This document shows positions 60,426 to 64,000 of a stretch of 64,000 nt of DNA, piece after piece. A model generated the notes under the pieces. It was given only the letters and a program-made list of their open reading frames with translations, was not told the DNA's origin and ran no database searches. Every line of letters begins with the position of its first letter. Within the stretch, counting starts at the first letter, position 1. This DNA is from Peromyscus leucopus (taxonomy: Eukaryota > Chordata > Mammalia > Rodentia > Cricetidae), in contig NC_051079.1 of NCBI RefSeq assembly GCF_004664715.2, forward strand, positions 57,005,660-57,069,659. Direction: 5' to 3'. Both the position numbers and the translations under genes were made by a program.

Positions 60426-61154
60426 TCATTTGTCTCTCTCACGCATCTGACTGACGACAGGGATGAGGAAATGCAAATATCGTCATCACTTCAGAGGAAG
60501 TTGGTCACCTGCAAAGGCTGAAGGTCTAGATTTCCGGGTGGGTTTTTCTGTTGACTTTTCCTGGTATTGACTTCCGGAGACTCTCTGTAACTCTTCACTG
60601 CCTACTGGTTCTCCGGTTGCTGCAGCTTTGCCTGCACCCTCTCTACACCCTTCCCAGGTTCTGCTGTCCTACCACCTAGCCGTACTTTTTGAATTCCTGT
60701 TTGCATCACAGGAAAATTGATTGAAACCACGGAAATGTGGGCCCTGGAATGACGCGACTAATAAACCTAACATTGAACTTCTTTAGGCCACCTGTGGAGA
60801 GGGCCTGGGTCCTCTTGCTATGGCTTTCCAGTGTCGTCTGCTCTTGGTCTTTGGTGATCTGTCAGGATAGAACACCCTGAATAGATCAAGCAATCCTTAT
60901 GGAGTCAACAGACAAAGGCAGGATTAATAGAATTTGAGCTACTAGCCTTTCCAAATATGTGTTGTGATTTGGTGGTAGTTGATCTGACAGTAGCTCCATT
61001 CAAACACAAGTACACATCTTCATTCTTTGTTTTCTTCTTCATTCACATCTTCCAGCTTAGTTTTACCTTGCTTGTCATGGGATCATCTCTCATGGCTCCT
61101 TGGTGTCCTTCTCCTTTTCTGTTCTGTCCCCTGTCCTTTGCTTAAACATAGGTA
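60426..61154. other. Unique intron
   Basis: Nothing recognised. Confidence 0.5.
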
Positions 61155-61440
61155 AATGGGGCCGAGGAGATTGCTCAGCAGGTAAGATTCCTTGCTGCGC
61201 AGACATGAGGACCCGAGGAAAATGCTGGCTGTGTCCACACATGCCTCTAAGTCCATTTTGGTGGAGGACAGGGGGATCCTGAGGTGTCCTGGTCCCAGCC
61301 AAGCTCCAGTTTCATTTGGAAATTGTGGCTTAAGAGAATGAGGTAGTGTGTGATGGAGCTGGACCCCCGACATCTTCCTGTGGTCTGCACACCCTTCGTA
61401 CATGTCTGCACACACCACATACCAACACAGGCAGATATAT
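61155..61440 (+). repeat. B4 SINE, sense
   Basis: GGGGCCGAGGAGATTGCTCA, CCTTGCTGCGCAGACATGAG, GACAGGGGGATCCTGAGG, CAGCCAAGCTCCAGTTTC and CCCCCGACATCTTCCTGTGG follow the tRNA-like head, B1-like middle and B4 3' end. Confidence 0.8.
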
Positions 61441-63180
61441 CCTTTACTGTCTGGCAATGATTGCTAAATGATGATAAAGATTTATTCAGATGGTGTGAAA
61501 GTTGTGACCCATGTCAGACTTGCAAGAAAGAATCTGACTAGAAGGAGAGAGAGCTTTACCGATTATGACTTTCTTCCAGCTCCCTTTTTTTCTGTCCTGT
61601 AAAACATATCCATCTCTTGTGCTGCAAAACAACCAATGCTTCTTACTCAGTTTCTCCAGCTACTGGTTCATCAACAGTATTGCTCCTTTGCCTTTGAAAG
61701 GGCAGGTATGGATTTTGGAGTTTGGTTGTAAAGTCCAGTGACTCCCCAACTTCGTTGATCAGCAGCTGTGTAGTGTTGGGTGACCTGTTCCTCTCCAGGA
61801 GGTCATTTTCCCCGAACTGGGAGCCATGTGTAATTGTTTGTGCTCTAGACCCTGCATCAGCCAGTTTCCTGGAGAATTATAGTCTTTGCTTGTGGATAGT
61901 GTCTTGTGAGAGCCAGAAGGAGAACTGTTTCTCTTCTCGTCCCTTCTCTCTTGCCCTACACTTACAGTCCCCTTTATTCCAAATTAGGGTCATTTTGGCA
62001 TTGTACTTCCTGAGAGATATCCCTGCATGAGCCGTGTACATACACAATTGGACCTGCCTATAAATGACAACGATGAGATCATCTCATTCATTATTCTCTA
62101 TGCCAGAAAAATATTTCAGTTTGGTCTCTGGGGGCATCAAATATCCAAACTTGTAGATGTGAGGAGGCTACTGTTCTAATATTGATATTATGTAAGAAAT
62201 ACTCCATTTAGTATTCATATTCAACATGTATAGCTCTCTATGCCTGGGGTCAGCCAACCATGGACAGAGGAATCCCAACCTAAGGACCTTCACTCCAAGG
62301 AGACAAGCAGACATTCCCTTCCTGTGAACAGCTGAGCAAGCCAAGCTTTAACAGTCTGTGATAGATCATGTCAGGATCCAAACAGCGGAACCTTCAGTTT
62401 TGGAGGCAGGAGGAAGGTCACCTGGATTGGGCAGGGCATACTTATGGAGCCTGCCAAATGACTGGGATTTTCTAAAATGATCATTGAAAATGTGGAAGAC
62501 TCTTTTGGAGTGAGGGTCACCTGAGAGTTTGTGTATCGCCTCTAAGGAAGGATGAACACACGAACGTACTGAGAGCTACTCATGTAGTCTGTCCTTCATA
62601 TTGTGCCAAATGTGATTGGATTTGCGGCTTCTATGGGACCCACCTCCCAAAGGGAAGGTGGAGGAGAAGGTGCTGATGTCTGTGATGCTGATGTTGTATC
62701 AGATGGTGGGGTGCGGGGGAGGCTCCCACTGGAGAGATTTAGATGCTGTGTGAGGCTCGTATTTGACCTTGACCAACCCCACTACACATGTCACTTCTGT
62801 GGGCCTGGTTAGGTCCTTGGCTTATGACTCATGCTGTAAGAATGAAAACTCATTATAACAGTTTGCAACATTATAGCTTTTTGTTGGTGCCAAATGTCTT
62901 GGTTTTGTCATTTTTGTTTAGATTTAACCTCTTTCCATTTATGTTAATTTTCTGTAATGTTTCCCCTTCGATACCATTTACTAAAATATTGCTATATTTC
63001 TTCCCCTGAATAGATATGTCAGTTTCTCACCAGGTGTCTTACAATTATGGAACAGAGGTGTAACATTTCTTTCTAGATTATAAGGCTCAAAGTAAGGGGA
63101 TAAAATACATTTCTTGACAACAAACACTATACATCCTCTTAATTTGAGCCACGTGGTATATGATCAAATGGAGGTCATTT
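61441..63180. other. Unique intron
   Basis: No repeat family or exon recognised. Confidence 0.5.
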
Positions 63181-63196
63181 GAGCCGCTCTATTCTT

Positions 63197-63358
63197 TTTT
63201 TTTTTTTTTTTTTGGTTTTTCGAGACAGGGTTTCTCTGTAGTTTTGTGCCTTTCCTGGATTTCGCTTTGTAGACCAGCCTGTCCTTGAACTCACAAAGAT
63301 CCGCCTGCCTCTGCCTCCCAAGTGCTGGGATTAAAGGCGTGTGCCACCACCGCCGGCT
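63197..63358 (-). repeat. B1 SINE, antisense, near full length, cricetid-type
   Basis: T-run, then GAGACAGGGTTTCTCTGTAG, TTTTGTGCCTTTCCTGGATT, TCGCTTTGTAGACCAGCC, AGTGCTGGGATTAAAGGCGT and GCCACCACCGCCGGCT. The GTGCCTTTCCTGGATTTCGC segment is longer than in mouse B1 and resembles hamster/deer-mouse/vole B1. It is flanked by GAGCCGCTCTATTCTT (63,181-63,196) and GAGCCTCTCTATTCTT (63,359-63,374), a 16-bp target duplication with one mismatch. Confidence 0.96.
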
Positions 63359-63389
63359 GAGCCTCTCTATTCTTAAAAAATAAAGAATC

Positions 63390-63470
63390 GGGGTAAGGTT
63401 ATAGCTTGGTGGTAGAGTGGTTGCCTGGCATGCACAGTGCCCTGAGTCCAATTCTCAGCACAGCAAAACA
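63390..63470 (+). repeat. ID SINE, sense
   Basis: GGGGTAAGGTTATAGCTTGG, TGGTAGAGTGGTTGCCTGGC, ATGCACAGTGCCCTGAGTCC and CTCAGCACAGCAAAAC match ID, with A and B boxes recognisable. Confidence 0.9.
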
Positions 63471-63889
63471 CTAATGTAACAATTTTAAACTTTTAATAAT
63501 GTTAAGTATCTCAATGCCGTACTGAAATTTAAATGAGATCTTCACATCTGGTGCCGGAAGAAGACAGGAGAGTTTTGATACACATCACTGTTCTTCAGCA
63601 TCTAAGAAACTATGGGGAACATAAGAAAATGTTCTGTCCTGTAAAGGAGATGTCTATGAATTTGCTGTTGAGAGACTTTTCAACCATCCAGGCAAAGGTT
63701 TAAACCGGGCAGTTGCATTTAGGGTGTAAAATTCAGAGAGGTCTAAGTGGAAGTTGTGTATTGAAGGTGTAGGACAGACTGGGAACTCAGGAGTAGCAGG
63801 TGGAGTTCTGATGTTGTAAAGATTACCAGCACTTAAAAGCACTTGGCTGGGAGTAGACTAGAATGTCCTTATGAAGGAAGAGATAGGAA

Positions 63890-63891
<2 letters not shown>
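63471..63891. other. Unique intron
   Basis: Nothing recognised. Confidence 0.5.

Positions 63892-63926
<35 letters not shown>
63892..63926. repeat. T35 homopolymer
   Basis: A pure T-run followed by GCGCATAAAGAAAG. No SINE or LINE body is recognisable in the 74 bases after it. Confidence 0.96.
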
Positions 63927-63928
<2 letters not shown>

Positions 63929-64000
63929 GCATAAAGAAAGATAAGCATTTACCATTTCTTATTGGCTTTAGTTACTTAATTAGCCACTGTTTAGAGGGAG

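Noticed and set aside
63892..63926. T35 run as the A-tail of a retrocopy continuing right
   Set aside because: The 74 bases after it show no SINE, LINE or gene similarity, so it is only called a homopolymer.

Overview
The window is nuclear DNA of a rodent, and most likely a cricetid (hamster, vole or deer-mouse group). It carries rodent SINEs (B1, B2/B3, B4, ID), MaLR solo LTRs, URR1-type DNA transposons, a rodent L1 3' end and many microsatellites. The B1 at 63,197-63,358 has the longer middle segment that I associate with cricetid rather than mouse B1. No prokaryotic gene, operon, CRISPR array or integrated system is present.

Two coding exons can be supported, both on the plus strand and both from Tcf4 (E2-2/ITF2, a class I bHLH transcription factor): 31,168-31,229 and 34,612-34,708. 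Translated in phase and joined they give residues matching about 49-102 of the long TCF4 isoform, between the N-terminal activation domain and the nuclear localisation signal. Their splice sites are canonical. The rest of the window is Tcf4 intron: at least 31.2 kb upstream, a 3.4 kb intron between the exons, and at least 29.3 kb downstream. I did not find the preceding exon, the following exon, the bHLH exon or any alternative first exon.

Layout: 1-13 kb is mostly unique A/T-rich intron with microsatellites, one ID and one B1. At 13.6-14.2 kb a solo LTR is nested in a B3 SINE. At 16-19.3 kb lie old mammalian repeats, a CpG-enriched repeat-free block and a local duplication. At 19.8-21 kb is an antisense L1 3' end. 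At 25-28 kb lie MIRs, a B1 and a B3. At 31-35 kb are the exons and a SINE cluster. At 39.9-44.2 kb is a dense SINE, microsatellite and ORR1-type LTR cluster. At 46.4 kb is an in-frame minisatellite. At 47.9-51.2 kb lie B1s, a MIR and a MaLR LTR. At 54.4-55.2 kb is an unexplained purine-rich block. At 56-64 kb lie B4, B2, URR1, MIR, B1 and ID copies.

Nearly all open reading frames here are chance or lie in repeats. The observations most worth a second look are the phase-coupled exon pair, the 36-bp minisatellite that keeps a 130-codon frame open, four GATA motifs at 10-bp spacing, a 26-bp perfect palindrome, two CpG-enriched repeat-free blocks that may be enhancers, and the 54.4-55.2 kb block. 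I did not find a previously undescribed biological system.
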